A DNA stretch of 21,528 nucleotides from Aquimarina sp. (GCA_002697475.1 NZVW01000095.1:1-21528), one strand, 5' to 3'. Shown: positions 7,407 through 15,126, counted from the stretch's first letter. Numbers and translations are program-made. Notes: generated by a model not told the origin, from the sequence alone.

Positions 7407-8705
7407 TTAATTAAGCTTTTTAAGTTGACGTTGAATTTTTCGAATAGCAGATTCTATTGATTTTTCAGGTTCTATTACATTATATTCTCCCCAAAATTCA
7501 GGGTCAGAGAACCCTTCTGCCTCATCTGCTAAAACAACTGTAGACTTAAGTCTGTCCTTACTTTTTAAAATCTCACTTTCGTTCTCTCGCCAATCTGTTA
7601 TGGCCATTTCAACATCCAGATAGTACTTAGAATTGAATAGTTTCTTTTTCCAGTCAATCTTTACTTCTAACCCTATCTTACCATAATTATAGTACCATTT
7701 ACCGTTATTTTGTCTGTAGTTAATGTCGTACTTGGCTTCAGTAATATAAACATCAGCATTACTAGGTTTTCTTCTTACAAACATCTTACTTACTTCTTCT
7801 TCATCTTCTGTATTAAGGCTAAAAATAGCTCTGCGTAAAGCCAATGTTTCTGCATCTATATATAATTTACCTTCATATAAAGGCTCAGTGATATTAGGTC
7901 TTTGTTTAAAGTTAAGAACATAGATGAATTTATCATCTATTTTAGTAGAAGGGGCAAAGCTAAATTCATAGAAACCTACCATATCCTGTGTAAATACATT
8001 ATCCGGATTTTTCATAACATCAATGTATAATGTACTACTAGGCCCTCCCTGTAATTTTACGGCTACAGTATCAAGACGTTTGTAATCAGCGCTCTTTCTA
8101 GCTCTGTACAGTTTTATCAAATCATTACGATTTGATTCATACGGGCTTTTATATACATCCACTACGGCTTCAGATAAAGACACATAACTTCTTCTTTTCT
8201 TAATAGTTTCCCGATAAAAGGCAGTCATAATCGTATTCTGATTAATATAGTTTTCCCCTTTTTTCTTCATCACTGACCTAATCAAAGCTTCAGGATCCTT
8301 AGGATTGATATTTACTTCTGATAATTGAGTAATAGTTTCTTCTAGCTTAATTTTTAAATTTTCGCCAGAAAAATCAGATAATTTCAACACCTTGTCCTTG
8401 TGTCCCAGATATGAAACTCTGATATAACCAGATGTAATATTCTTTGGAACTTTAAGTAAAAAGACTCCATCATCATTAGTCACGGTAGAAAGATTACTTC
8501 CATCAAGAGAAACTGTTGCTGAAGTTAAGGGATCATTATTTTCGCTATCTACAACTGTACCTTTGTACTCATTGAAATCTTGTGCAGTTTCGTTATTATC
8601 TGAGGTTTGAAATGCAAAGACCGGATAATATAGTAGGGTACATAAATACAGAATAAGAAATGCAGTAGTCTTTATCCAATTCTGGGGTATATTTTTTTTG
8701 TTCAT
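7407..8705 (-). CDS. secreted protein with CarboxypepD_reg-like domain
   Basis: The protein is 432 residues. A long N-terminal hydrophobic stretch (residues 13-32) with a preceding charged segment is a signal peptide or anchor. Residues 47-122 form a carboxypeptidase-regulatory-like beta-sandwich (YKGTVVDSENNDPLTSATVSL ending in LKIKLEE), the domain that starts many TonB-dependent receptors. Here it is followed not by a plug and barrel but by a soluble part beginning PEALIRSVMKKKGENY, with FYRETIKKRRSYVSLSEAVVD around 163-183. That arrangement is common in Bacteroidetes cell-envelope proteins related to DUF5686, of unknown role. Monocistronic by its terminator. Substrate or partner not inferable. 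Confidence 0.75.
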   Translation of the reverse strand: MNKKNIPQNWIKTTAFLILYLCTLLYYPVFAFQTSDNNETAQDFNEYKGTVVDSENNDPLTSATVSLDGSNLSTVTNDDGVFLLKVPKNITSGYIRVSYLGHKDKVLKLSDFSGENLKIKLEETITQLSEVNINPKDPEALIRSVMKKKGENYINQNTIMTAFYRETIKKRRSYVSLSEAVVDVYKSPYESNRNDLIKLYRARKSADYKRLDTVAVKLQGGPSSTLYIDVMKNPDNVFTQDMVGFYEFSFAPSTKIDDKFIYVLNFKQRPNITEPLYEGKLYIDAETLALRRAIFSLNTEDEEEVSKMFVRRKPSNADVYITEAKYDINYRQNNGKWYYNYGKIGLEVKIDWKKKLFNSKYYLDVEMAITDWRENESEILKSKDRLKSTVVLADEAEGFSDPEFWGEYNVIEPEKSIESAIRKIQRQLKKLN

Positions 8706-8799
8706 AACTCTACAATTTATACTAAATATAATTTCTTTTTCAATAGTTAAAAGATACTAAATTCTTATAAAGTTTTGTGTGTCTCCTGCGTTAAAACTA

Positions 8800-10203
8800 T
8801 TAGTGATAGCCTAGGTGATCACCAAACCAATTTTTTAGTTTAATATTTAATATTTCAGTGGTAAATGGTTTTGTTATGTAATCGTCTAGCCCTTGCGCAA
8901 TAAAGCGTTCTGCATCTCCGGGTAAGGCATTTGATGTCAGAGCAATTATAGGAGGTACTTTTTTATAGTTTTTTCTTATGATCTTAGAGGTCTCTACTCC
9001 ATTTAATTCCGGTAGGTTTATATCCATTAGTATAACGTTAAACTTATCTTCTTCAAATATCTCAAGCGCTTGTCTGCCATTCTTAGCGACTTCTGTAGTG
9101 CATCCCAGATATTTAAGAATTTGCTTGGAAACTAAAATATTAGTCTCGGAGTCTTCTACTAACAATACATGAAGATTTAGAGGTTCCTTGTTAAGCTCAA
9201 TATTTTTAATCTTTTCCTTTTCAGCAGGTACGTCAGCTATCTCAGCATTAAACGTAAACCAAAAATTACTTCCCTTTCCTTCATCACTAGTGACGCCCAG
9301 ATCACCCTTCATCAGACTTATAAGCTTTTTGCTTATAGATAGGCCCAATCCGCTTCCTGTCCCGGACATAATTGATTTTTCGTGGAATTGGGTATAACGA
9401 TTGAAGAGGTTTTTTTGATTAGCCTTACTTATACCAATACCTGTATCCATTATTTCAATTAAGATGGTAACTGAGTTGTTTTTTTTTGTTTTTAATGAAG
9501 TTTTTATGGTAACACTACCTTCGTAAGTGAATTTAATTGCATTACCGATAAGATTAGAAAGTACTTGAGACAGTCTGTTATCATCAGCTACAATAACCTC
9601 TGGTACATTAGGCTCATAAATCATATTAAGATCGAGGTCTTTGGCTTTTGACGTAGCCAAAAAAAGATCAATATTTTGATGAATTAGTTCTTTTAGGTCG
9701 AAAACAGTTGGAGCTAGTGTAAATTTACCTGATTCAATTTTAGAGATATCTAAGATTTGATTTAGTATATTAAGAAGCGTTATTGAAGATTGATGCACAG
9801 TTGAGATATACTCTTTTTGCAAATCATCTAATTTTGTATTCTTTGAGAGCAGATCAATCATACCTACTACACCAACCATCGGAGTTCTAATTTCATGACT
9901 CATGTTAGCAAGAAAGTCTTGGCGTGATTTTGATGCCTGAATGATTTGTTTGTTCTTTTCTTTGAGTTTGTCTAAATTTTTTCCTGCTAGCCAAGCAACA
10001 AAACCTAAAAATAGAGGAGCGGTATCAACTATATAATGAAGTGGGTTTATTTTTTGAACATATTTAATAGAATTTAAAGATAAGGGGAGCTCAAAACGAT
10101 AGATATCAATAATAGTAGCCAGAATAGGAAACAGTGCTCCAAAGAGAGCACCATAAACGGTGTATTTAAAAGATTCAGATTTTTGCCAAGAAGGATTCTC
10201 CAT
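8800..10203 (-). CDS. membrane hybrid sensor histidine kinase/response regulator
   Basis: The protein is 467 residues. Two hydrophobic segments (about 15-34 and 57-75) hold a very short loop, so there is no sizeable periplasmic sensor; the signal must be sensed in the membrane or by a partner. A coiled linker (76-95) leads to HisKA with FLANMSHEIRTPM (phospho-His103), then HATPase_c with N-box Asn221, DTGIGIS (251-259) and GTGSGLGLSI (281-290). A receiver domain follows from about 344, with acidic Glu350/Asp351, phospho-acceptor Asp394, Thr423 and Lys445. All catalytic residues are present. No HPt or DNA-binding output domain is visible, so a downstream relay partner lies elsewhere. It follows moaA by about 100 bases on the same strand, without a clear terminator between them. 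Confidence 0.9.
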   Translation of the reverse strand: MENPSWQKSESFKYTVYGALFGALFPILATIIDIYRFELPLSLNSIKYVQKINPLHYIVDTAPLFLGFVAWLAGKNLDKLKEKNKQIIQASKSRQDFLANMSHEIRTPMVGVVGMIDLLSKNTKLDDLQKEYISTVHQSSITLLNILNQILDISKIESGKFTLAPTVFDLKELIHQNIDLFLATSKAKDLDLNMIYEPNVPEVIVADDNRLSQVLSNLIGNAIKFTYEGSVTIKTSLKTKKNNSVTILIEIMDTGIGISKANQKNLFNRYTQFHEKSIMSGTGSGLGLSISKKLISLMKGDLGVTSDEGKGSNFWFTFNAEIADVPAEKEKIKNIELNKEPLNLHVLLVEDSETNILVSKQILKYLGCTTEVAKNGRQALEIFEEDKFNVILMDINLPELNGVETSKIIRKNYKKVPPIIALTSNALPGDAERFIAQGLDDYITKPFTTEILNIKLKNWFGDHLGYH

Positions 10204-10267
10204 AGTTATTAAAAAAAAATAAAAACTATAATGTTGGGGTATTCATTTTTTGTATCAAGGGACTATA

Positions 10268-10283
10268 GGTATATAAATATACC
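10268..10283. promoter_or_regulatory. perfect palindrome between moaA and the hybrid kinase
   Basis: GGTATATAAATATACC, two 7-base arms with a 2-base centre, lies in the ~100-base gap between moaA and the kinase. It has no T run, so it is a poor terminator. Its dyad symmetry suits a dimeric regulator acting on the kinase gene. It does not contain the CGTTAT half-sites found upstream of modE. Candidate operator only. Confidence 0.35.
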
Positions 10284-10305
10284 ATTTTTATTTTGATAAC
10301 AAATT

Positions 10306-11310
10306 TCAACCGCCAATAGAAATCATACTTCGATTTGAGGAATGTAAATCGGGGTTATTTATTTTGTCTTCAGTATCCATACCGCCTCTGGTAAAATGTT
10401 TATTTTGAATGGATTTTTGAATCGCAGGTAATATGGATTTTTTATTTCTAAGTGGTTCGAGAAGAGAGGATTCCTGTGATGAGAATAAACAATTTTTGAT
10501 CTTACCATCAGCTGTTAAACGTATTCTATTGCAACTATCACAAAAAGGATTAGTTATTGAACTTATGAGCCCAAAACTTCCCTTATAATTTTTAATTCTA
10601 TAATTCTTAGCAGTTGCATTTTCCTCATCTGTAAGTTTTTCTAATTGCAATGGATAATTATAGTCTAACAGACTCAGAATTTCTTGATGTGGAACAAGTT
10701 TGTTTCTATCCCAGCTATTGCCATCAAATGGCATAAACTCTATAAATCGTACTATAATTTTCTTTTTCTGTGTTAGATTTATAAAGTCTATTATTTCATT
10801 ATCATTAAAGTCTTTAATGAGGACTATATTGATTTTAACATTAAAACCTTCTTGTAGTAAAAGATCTATATTCTGCTGAACTTTATGAAATTCATTTCTT
10901 CTGGTAATATGTTTAAACTTTTCACGATCTAAAGAATCAAGACTTACCGTGATTGTATGAACTCCGGCTTTTTTCAATACATCGATATGCCGATCTATCA
11001 AAATACCATTTGTAGTAATAGATATTTCAATAGGAAGTGTTGCTAATCTGTTAATTATATCGTCAAAGTCTTTACGTACTAAGGGTTCTCCTCCTGTTAA
11101 TCTTACTTTATTGACACCCAGATCAACAAATGTTTTAGTGATTTCATAAATCTCATCCTGAGTCATTAAATGACTTTTAGGTGTTAGAGGTATACCTGAA
11201 GCGGGCATGCAGTAAGTACATCTCAAATTACATTTTTCTGTAAGAGATATCCGCAGATATTTATGGTTTCTACCGTGTTTGTCTATTAATATATTGTCTG
11301 CTTGCTTCAA
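10306..11310 (-). CDS. moaA: GTP 3',8-cyclase MoaA
   Basis: Radical-SAM enzyme converting GTP to (8S)-3',8-cyclo-7,8-dihydroguanosine 5'-triphosphate, the first step of molybdenum cofactor synthesis, in the cytosol. The protein is 334 residues, normal. The N-terminal cluster motif CNLRCTYC (Cys27, 31, 34) binds the SAM-coordinating 4Fe-4S. GGEPL is at 73-77. The C-terminal cluster, NPFCDSCNRIRL plus Cys274 (Cys257, 260, 274), holds the substrate-binding 4Fe-4S. The protein ends in Gly-Gly, as expected for MoaA, whose C-terminal tail inserts into the active site. It follows the moaC/moaB gene by a single base, so translation is likely coupled. It is the last Moco gene of the operon. Confidence 0.97.
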   Translation of the reverse strand: MKQADNILIDKHGRNHKYLRISLTEKCNLRCTYCMPASGIPLTPKSHLMTQDEIYEITKTFVDLGVNKVRLTGGEPLVRKDFDDIINRLATLPIEISITTNGILIDRHIDVLKKAGVHTITVSLDSLDREKFKHITRRNEFHKVQQNIDLLLQEGFNVKINIVLIKDFNDNEIIDFINLTQKKKIIVRFIEFMPFDGNSWDRNKLVPHQEILSLLDYNYPLQLEKLTDEENATAKNYRIKNYKGSFGLISSITNPFCDSCNRIRLTADGKIKNCLFSSQESSLLEPLRNKKSILPAIQKSIQNKHFTRGGMDTEDKINNPDLHSSNRSMISIGG

Positions 11311-11311
11311 A

Positions 11312-12229
11312 TTAATTTGTGCTTTTGTCGTGACGTTCGCCTTTTAGTACTTTGAAAATATGTATGGCAGCCGGAAATATTGCGTCCATTGATTCTTTTG
11401 CACCATTTGTTGAACCGGGTAGTGCCAGTATCAAAGTTTTACCAATAACTCCGGCTACACTCCGTGATAGCATAGCATAAGGCATACGATCCTGTCCATA
11501 ACTACGAATGGCTTCTTCAACCCCCGGAATCCTGCGATCCAATAAAGGTAATAAAGTCTCAGGTGTATTATCTCTTGGTGATAGTCCTGTGCCTCCGGTG
11601 AATATAATCAGGTCTGAATTAGGTAATAAAATTTCTATTTGCTTTTTGATTTCACTTGGCTCATCAGGGATTATAGCGTAATTGACAACAGCGATTTCTT
11701 GGGATTCTAATTTTTCAATTATTGCTTTTCCTGCTTTGTCCTCTTTTTTACCTGCTGAAATAGTATCAGAGCAAACAATGACACTTGCGGTTAATCCTTT
11801 TCCTGAATCTTTGTATGATGATTTTCCACCTTTTTTCTGGAGTAATTTTATATGTTGTATTTCTACATTTTTATCAATCGGTTTTAGCATATCGTACATA
11901 GTCAGAGCAATAACAGATGCCCCATGCATAGCTTCAACTTCTACACCAGTTTTATATATCGTTTTTATTGTAATGTTTATTAGAATTTTATCTACTTCTA
12001 TAGTATATACCACACCTGTATATTCGATAGGTAAAGGATGACAATCTGGTATTATATCGCTCGTGCGTTTAACGGCAAATAAACCGGCAGTTTTAGCCAT
12101 TTCAAAAACATTACCTTTTGGAACCTGATTAGCCCTAATCGCCTCAATGGTTTCTAACGACCCTACTTTTACTATAGCCTGCGCGGTAGCTTCTCTTAGC
12201 GTGTTTTTTTTATGAGTTATGTCTACCAT
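11312..12229 (-). CDS. moaCB: bifunctional MoaC/MoaB (MogA-like) fusion
   Basis: The protein is 305 residues joining two Moco enzymes. Residues 1-138 are MoaC, cyclic pyranopterin monophosphate synthase: MVDITHK, PDCHPLPIE (His64), TGVEVEAMHGASVIALTMYDMLK with Asp113 and Lys116 matching the catalytic Asp/Lys pair, and GGKS at 134-137. Residues 147-297 are a MogA/MoaB domain, molybdopterin adenylyltransferase: VIVCSDTISAG, TGGTGLSPRDNTPE (211-224), and ALPGSTNGAKESMDAIFP. The two catalyse non-consecutive steps (cPMP formation and adenylation), so the fusion probably serves co-expression or complex formation rather than direct channelling. Such fusions are known in Bacteroidetes. It is one base from both neighbours in a tight operon. 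Confidence 0.93.
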   Translation of the reverse strand: MVDITHKKNTLREATAQAIVKVGSLETIEAIRANQVPKGNVFEMAKTAGLFAVKRTSDIIPDCHPLPIEYTGVVYTIEVDKILINITIKTIYKTGVEVEAMHGASVIALTMYDMLKPIDKNVEIQHIKLLQKKGGKSSYKDSGKGLTASVIVCSDTISAGKKEDKAGKAIIEKLESQEIAVVNYAIIPDEPSEIKKQIEILLPNSDLIIFTGGTGLSPRDNTPETLLPLLDRRIPGVEEAIRSYGQDRMPYAMLSRSVAGVIGKTLILALPGSTNGAKESMDAIFPAAIHIFKVLKGERHDKSTN

Positions 12230-12230
12230 C

Positions 12231-12668
12231 TTATGTGTTTACTTTCCATTGATGTGATGCGTCTTCAAAAATTTCTTTACCATAAATAGGAACATCTTTT
12301 TTAATTCTCTCTACGATATACTCTAAAGCTTCAAAAGTAACCTTTCGATGAGGAGCAGAGACAAATACGAAAAGACATATCTCGCCTTTCTTTACTTTTC
12401 CCAGGCTATGATATATATGCATACAAGTAAGATCATACTTAGTGAAAGTTTCTTCTCTAATAGTATGAAAAGATTCTTCAGCCATTTCTTTATAAGCGCT
12501 ATATTCAATAGCTTGAACTGACTTATCTTCAATTTTATCATCCCTTACCTGGCCTAAAAAAATATTATGCGCTCCTATAGAGGTTTTCGTCTGATGTTTA
12601 GCTATAGAATCCGATATGAATTCAGGGGTTATAGGCCCATCGATAAAAACGTTTTTCCTTTTTGACAT
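12231..12668 (-). CDS. moaE: molybdopterin synthase catalytic subunit MoaE
   Basis: Large subunit of molybdopterin synthase; with thiocarboxylated MoaD it inserts the dithiolene sulfurs into cPMP. I choose the ATG at 12668 (MSKRKNVFIDG), giving 145 residues close to the E. coli length; a GTG at 12692 would overlap moaD and add 8 unrelated residues. Conserved segments are GAHNIFLGQVRDD, YSAYKEMAEE, SLGKVKKGE, VSAPHRKVTFEALEYIVERIKK and VPIYGKEIFED. In the usual VPIWKKE motif the first lysine, matching E. coli Lys126, is glycine here, while the next lysine is kept; I believe this is common in Bacteroidetes. It lies 16 bases after moaD, as befits a subunit pair. Confidence 0.94.
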   Translation of the reverse strand: MSKRKNVFIDGPITPEFISDSIAKHQTKTSIGAHNIFLGQVRDDKIEDKSVQAIEYSAYKEMAEESFHTIREETFTKYDLTCMHIYHSLGKVKKGEICLFVFVSAPHRKVTFEALEYIVERIKKDVPIYGKEIFEDASHQWKVNT

Positions 12669-12684
12669 ATTAATTGTTAATAGT

Positions 12685-12933
12685 TTAACCACCAGAAAAG
12701 GGTGGTAGCAACGCTATTTCAGTTGCATTTGTTATAGGCTCATCTTGTTCCACAATTTTTTGGTTCAGGGCAATTTTAAAAGAAAGTTTTTCCAGACCCT
12801 TATAATTTTGAGAAATAGAATGCAATAATTCTTTAACCGTTTGATCAGATGCTACTTCAAGCATCTCCTCATTTTTATTGGTTATTTCTGCTAACCTTCC
12901 AAAGTATAATGTTTTAATTCGCTTTTTGGACAT
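12685..12933 (-). CDS. moaD: molybdopterin synthase sulfur-carrier subunit MoaD
   Basis: Ubiquitin-fold sulfur carrier of 82 residues ending LLPPFSGG; the terminal Gly-Gly is adenylated and thiocarboxylated before sulfur transfer to MoaE-bound cPMP. The body IKTLYFGRLAEIT...TVKELLHS...IALNQ is typical. The start overlaps the end of mobA by 20 bases, so translation is probably coupled. The adenylating/sulfurating partner MoeB is not in this window and must be encoded elsewhere. Confidence 0.94.
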   Translation of the reverse strand: MSKKRIKTLYFGRLAEITNKNEEMLEVASDQTVKELLHSISQNYKGLEKLSFKIALNQKIVEQDEPITNATEIALLPPFSGG

Positions 12934-13480
12934 TTTGGAATTGTTGTGGGGTATTAATATTGGTTAAGTATTGTTCTAAATTATGAGTATTCAAGACTTT
13001 AGTTTTAAAAGTCGATAAGGCGTATCGCACACTTAATGTTTTTTTGAGAATTAATTTTAATAAGGTGTTGCATACATCTTTTTTGTAGATTCCTATGAGA
13101 GGATGTTGATCAAAATGAACTATATCAAATTGTTCATCCTGTTCTGTATTAAGTTTTTCAAAAACTTTTTTGTTTATCAAGGGTGTATCACAGCTAACTA
13201 CAAAATTCAAATTTGTTTTTGAGTAATGCAATCCTGAATAGATGCCCCCAAGAGGGCCTTGATTTTTAATGATATCAGGATAGACAAAATCATAAAGTTT
13301 ATAATGCTCCAAATTGTCTGAAATAATAAGCTTGTCAACAATATTTTTTGCTGCTGCCTGAAGTATATGATCAATAAACCTTCTACCATCAAGAGTTTTA
13401 AGACCCTTATCTTCTCCCATCCTTTGGCTATTTCCACCAGCTAAGATGATTAGGCTATATATGTTTTGATCAGGATTCAT
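12914..13480 (-). CDS. mobA: molybdenum cofactor guanylyltransferase MobA
   Basis: Transfers GMP from GTP to Mo-molybdopterin to give the guanine dinucleotide cofactor used by DMSO-reductase-type enzymes such as nitrate reductases. The protein is 188 residues, normal. The signature nucleotide loop LAGGNSQRMGEDKG is at 13-26; QGPLGGIYSG and VVSCDTPLINKKVFE follow. Overlaps modE by 11 bases and moaD by 20 bases. Its presence implies that at least one bis-MGD enzyme exists in the genome, although none is in the window. Confidence 0.92.
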   Translation of the reverse strand: MNPDQNIYSLIILAGGNSQRMGEDKGLKTLDGRRFIDHILQAAAKNIVDKLIISDNLEHYKLYDFVYPDIIKNQGPLGGIYSGLHYSKTNLNFVVSCDTPLINKKVFEKLNTEQDEQFDIVHFDQHPLIGIYKKDVCNTLLKLILKKTLSVRYALSTFKTKVLNTHNLEQYLTNINTPQQFQNVQKAN

Positions 13481-13814
13481 CTGAATAGTTGAATGATTTT
13501 AGTTCGTTGTCTAAAAAATCCCAACATCTTTGATTGACATCATCAAAATTTTTTATCATTTGTTTACCATAATCAGTAACAAAAGTTCCTCCTCCATTAC
13601 TTCCACCGGTTATCTTGGTTACAATAGGTTTCTTAGAATTTTGATTCATAGAGTCAATCAACTTCCAGGCTTTTTTGTAAGACATATTAATACTTAAAGC
13701 TGCTTTGGATAGAGACCCTTCCTCAATTATGGCTTTTAACAATTTAACGCGTCCTTCTCCCAGAAAAACACCATCCTGTCCCTCTATCCAAATTCTACTT
13801 TTGATGGAATACAT
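13470..13814 (-). CDS. ModE-like winged-helix regulator without TOBE domains
   Basis: The protein is 114 residues matching the N-terminal DNA-binding domain of ModE: EGSLSKAALSINMSYKKAWKLIDSMN at about 32-57 (helix-turn-helix), then VTKITGGSNGGGTFVTDYGKQMI (wing). In E. coli ModE this domain is followed by two molybdate-binding TOBE (Mop-like) domains; here the protein stops after a short C-terminal helix, so molybdate cannot be sensed in that way. The start is ATG 13814. A ModE-type operator lies 8-31 bases upstream. First gene of the operon modE-mobA-moaD-moaE-moaCB-moaA, overlapping mobA by 11 bases. Likely an autoregulatory repressor of Moco synthesis; its ligand, if any, is unknown. Confidence 0.85.
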   Translation of the reverse strand: MYSIKSRIWIEGQDGVFLGEGRVKLLKAIIEEGSLSKAALSINMSYKKAWKLIDSMNQNSKKPIVTKITGGSNGGGTFVTDYGKQMIKNFDDVNQRCWDFLDNELKSFNYSDES

Positions 13815-13821
13815 TTATAAG

Positions 13822-13845
13822 CGTTATTTCCATAAAGATATAACG
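13822..13845. promoter_or_regulatory. ModE-type operator CGTTAT-N12-ATAACG
   Basis: Perfect inverted half-sites CGTTAT (13822-13827) and ATAACG (13840-13845) separated by 12 bases. As I recall it, the E. coli modA operator recognised by ModE has exactly these half-sites with the same spacing. It starts 8 bases upstream of the modE-like start codon (minus strand). A near-consensus -7 element (TATCTTTA on the minus strand, 13833-13840) lies inside it, so a bound protein would block transcription. Confidence 0.7.
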
Positions 13846-13911
13846 AAAATAGCTGAAGTTAAAATTCTTGGTAAAGATTTAGAGTAAATTTATTATATAT
13901 AATGAGTTATT

Positions 13912-13937
13912 AATTAATTTCTATATAGAAATTAATT
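13912..13937. repeat. 26-base perfect palindrome at the end of moeA
   Basis: Perfect self-complementary sequence centred on CTATATAG, with AATTAATTT arms, overlapping the moeA stop codon (13932-13934). It is all A/T except for two G:C pairs. It could be a weak bidirectional terminator separating moeA from the modE operon or a second protein-binding site. There is no T run on the minus strand. Confidence 0.4.
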
Positions 13938-15110
13938 GATCAAATATACTTCAATTTCCTCTCCTGCTTTAAGCTCTGATTTATCTTCAGGCAGATAAGC
14001 TAATGCGTTGGCTAACGAAAATGTGTTTAACATTGATGAATTTTGACCACCTAAAATTTGACAGCTACGGTTATGGACATAAGCTTTAAAAAATTGTGCT
14101 CTGTCTCCTTTTTTAATTAAGTCTTCCCTCAATCTGGCAGCATCTTTCTGCAATCCAATTTTCTTTCGACCAGACAATCTATGTATTAATGGTATTACAT
14201 ACATATAAAAACAAGTAAGTGAAGATGCAGGGTTTCCAGGAAGAGCAAAGATGTGTTTTGATTGGTTTATTCCATAAAAAAGAGGTTTCCCTGGTTTTTG
14301 CTTAACCTTATAAAAAATTTCTTGGGTTTTGAGTTCTTCCAGAGCTTTTGCGACAAAATCATAATCGCCAACAGAAATACCGCCACTTATTAAAATGAGA
14401 TCATTGTGTTCTAAGGCGTTGATAATGGTATTTACAGTACTGGAATATTCATCTTCAACTTTGTAATATGTGATATGCTCTATTCCTTCATTTTTTAGCG
14501 CTGCTTGTAATTGAATGGAATTACTTTCATAAACTTTACCGTCTGTGAGCTTGGATCCTAAAGGGACTAATTCATTACCAGTTACTATAATGCCCACAGA
14601 TGGAGGAATGTAGACATTAAGTTCAGAAATCCCTATACCGGCAAGAAATCCTATAGCAGCAGGAGTTAATAAACTTCCTTTTTCTAAGGCAAGTTCCTTT
14701 GCCTTTATTTGTTCTCCTATGGGTCTGATGTTTTGCCCTTTTGTATATGTCTTATTTACCTTAATTCTATTGTCAATTTTTATAGTATCTTCTTGAATTA
14801 TAATACAATCAGCATCATCAGGGACTCTTGCACCTGTAAAAATCCGTACTCCTTCACCCGGTTGTAAATTATAGTCAATACTATCGCCAGCTTTTATTTC
14901 ACCTCTAATTAAAAAAGATTCAGAATCTGAATCAGATAACTTAACAGCATATCCGTCCATTGCAGACTGCCGGAAAGGAGGCATATCAATAGGGGAATGA
15001 ATATTTACTGAGAGGGTTTTGTTAAATGCTTCAGTAATTGGCAATGTTTTAGACTTAGAGGTAATCTCCGTGGACAGGATTAAGGATAGCGCTTGATTTA
15101 CTGATATCAT
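13932..15110 (-). CDS. moeA: molybdopterin molybdenumtransferase MoeA
   Basis: Inserts molybdate into adenylylated molybdopterin to give active Mo-cofactor (gephyrin E-domain type). The protein is 392 residues, normal. Motifs in order: PPFRQSAMDGYAV (44-56), GEGVRIFTGARVPDDADCII (86-105), SVGIIVTGNELV (171-182), ISGGISVGDYDFV (241-253), KQKPGKPLFYG (270-280), and ALPGNPASSLTCFYMY (289-304). All expected active-site segments are present. It is the most upstream Moco gene and has its own candidate promoter at 15127-15160. It is separated from modE by 117 bases that contain a palindrome and the ModE-type operator, so moeA may be expressed independently. Confidence 0.96.
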   Translation of the reverse strand: MISVNQALSLILSTEITSKSKTLPITEAFNKTLSVNIHSPIDMPPFRQSAMDGYAVKLSDSDSESFLIRGEIKAGDSIDYNLQPGEGVRIFTGARVPDDADCIIIQEDTIKIDNRIKVNKTYTKGQNIRPIGEQIKAKELALEKGSLLTPAAIGFLAGIGISELNVYIPPSVGIIVTGNELVPLGSKLTDGKVYESNSIQLQAALKNEGIEHITYYKVEDEYSSTVNTIINALEHNDLILISGGISVGDYDFVAKALEELKTQEIFYKVKQKPGKPLFYGINQSKHIFALPGNPASSLTCFYMYVIPLIHRLSGRKKIGLQKDAARLREDLIKKGDRAQFFKAYVHNRSCQILGGQNSSMLNTFSLANALAYLPEDKSELKAGEEIEVYLIN

Positions 15111-15126
15111 AAAAAAGGATTTCTTT

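Noticed and set aside
8978..9397. Two + strand open frames inside the histidine kinase gene
   Set aside because: Antisense shadows of conserved kinase and receiver coding sequence.
11682..12041. + strand frame of 119 codons inside moaC/moaB
   Set aside because: Antisense shadow; the minus strand carries complete MoaC and MogA motifs.
13207..13437. Second minus-strand frame inside mobA
   Set aside because: Out-of-frame shadow of mobA, Ile/Leu rich, no start context.
13705..13887. + strand frame across the modE start and operator
   Set aside because: Antisense to modE and running over the operator; no family resemblance.
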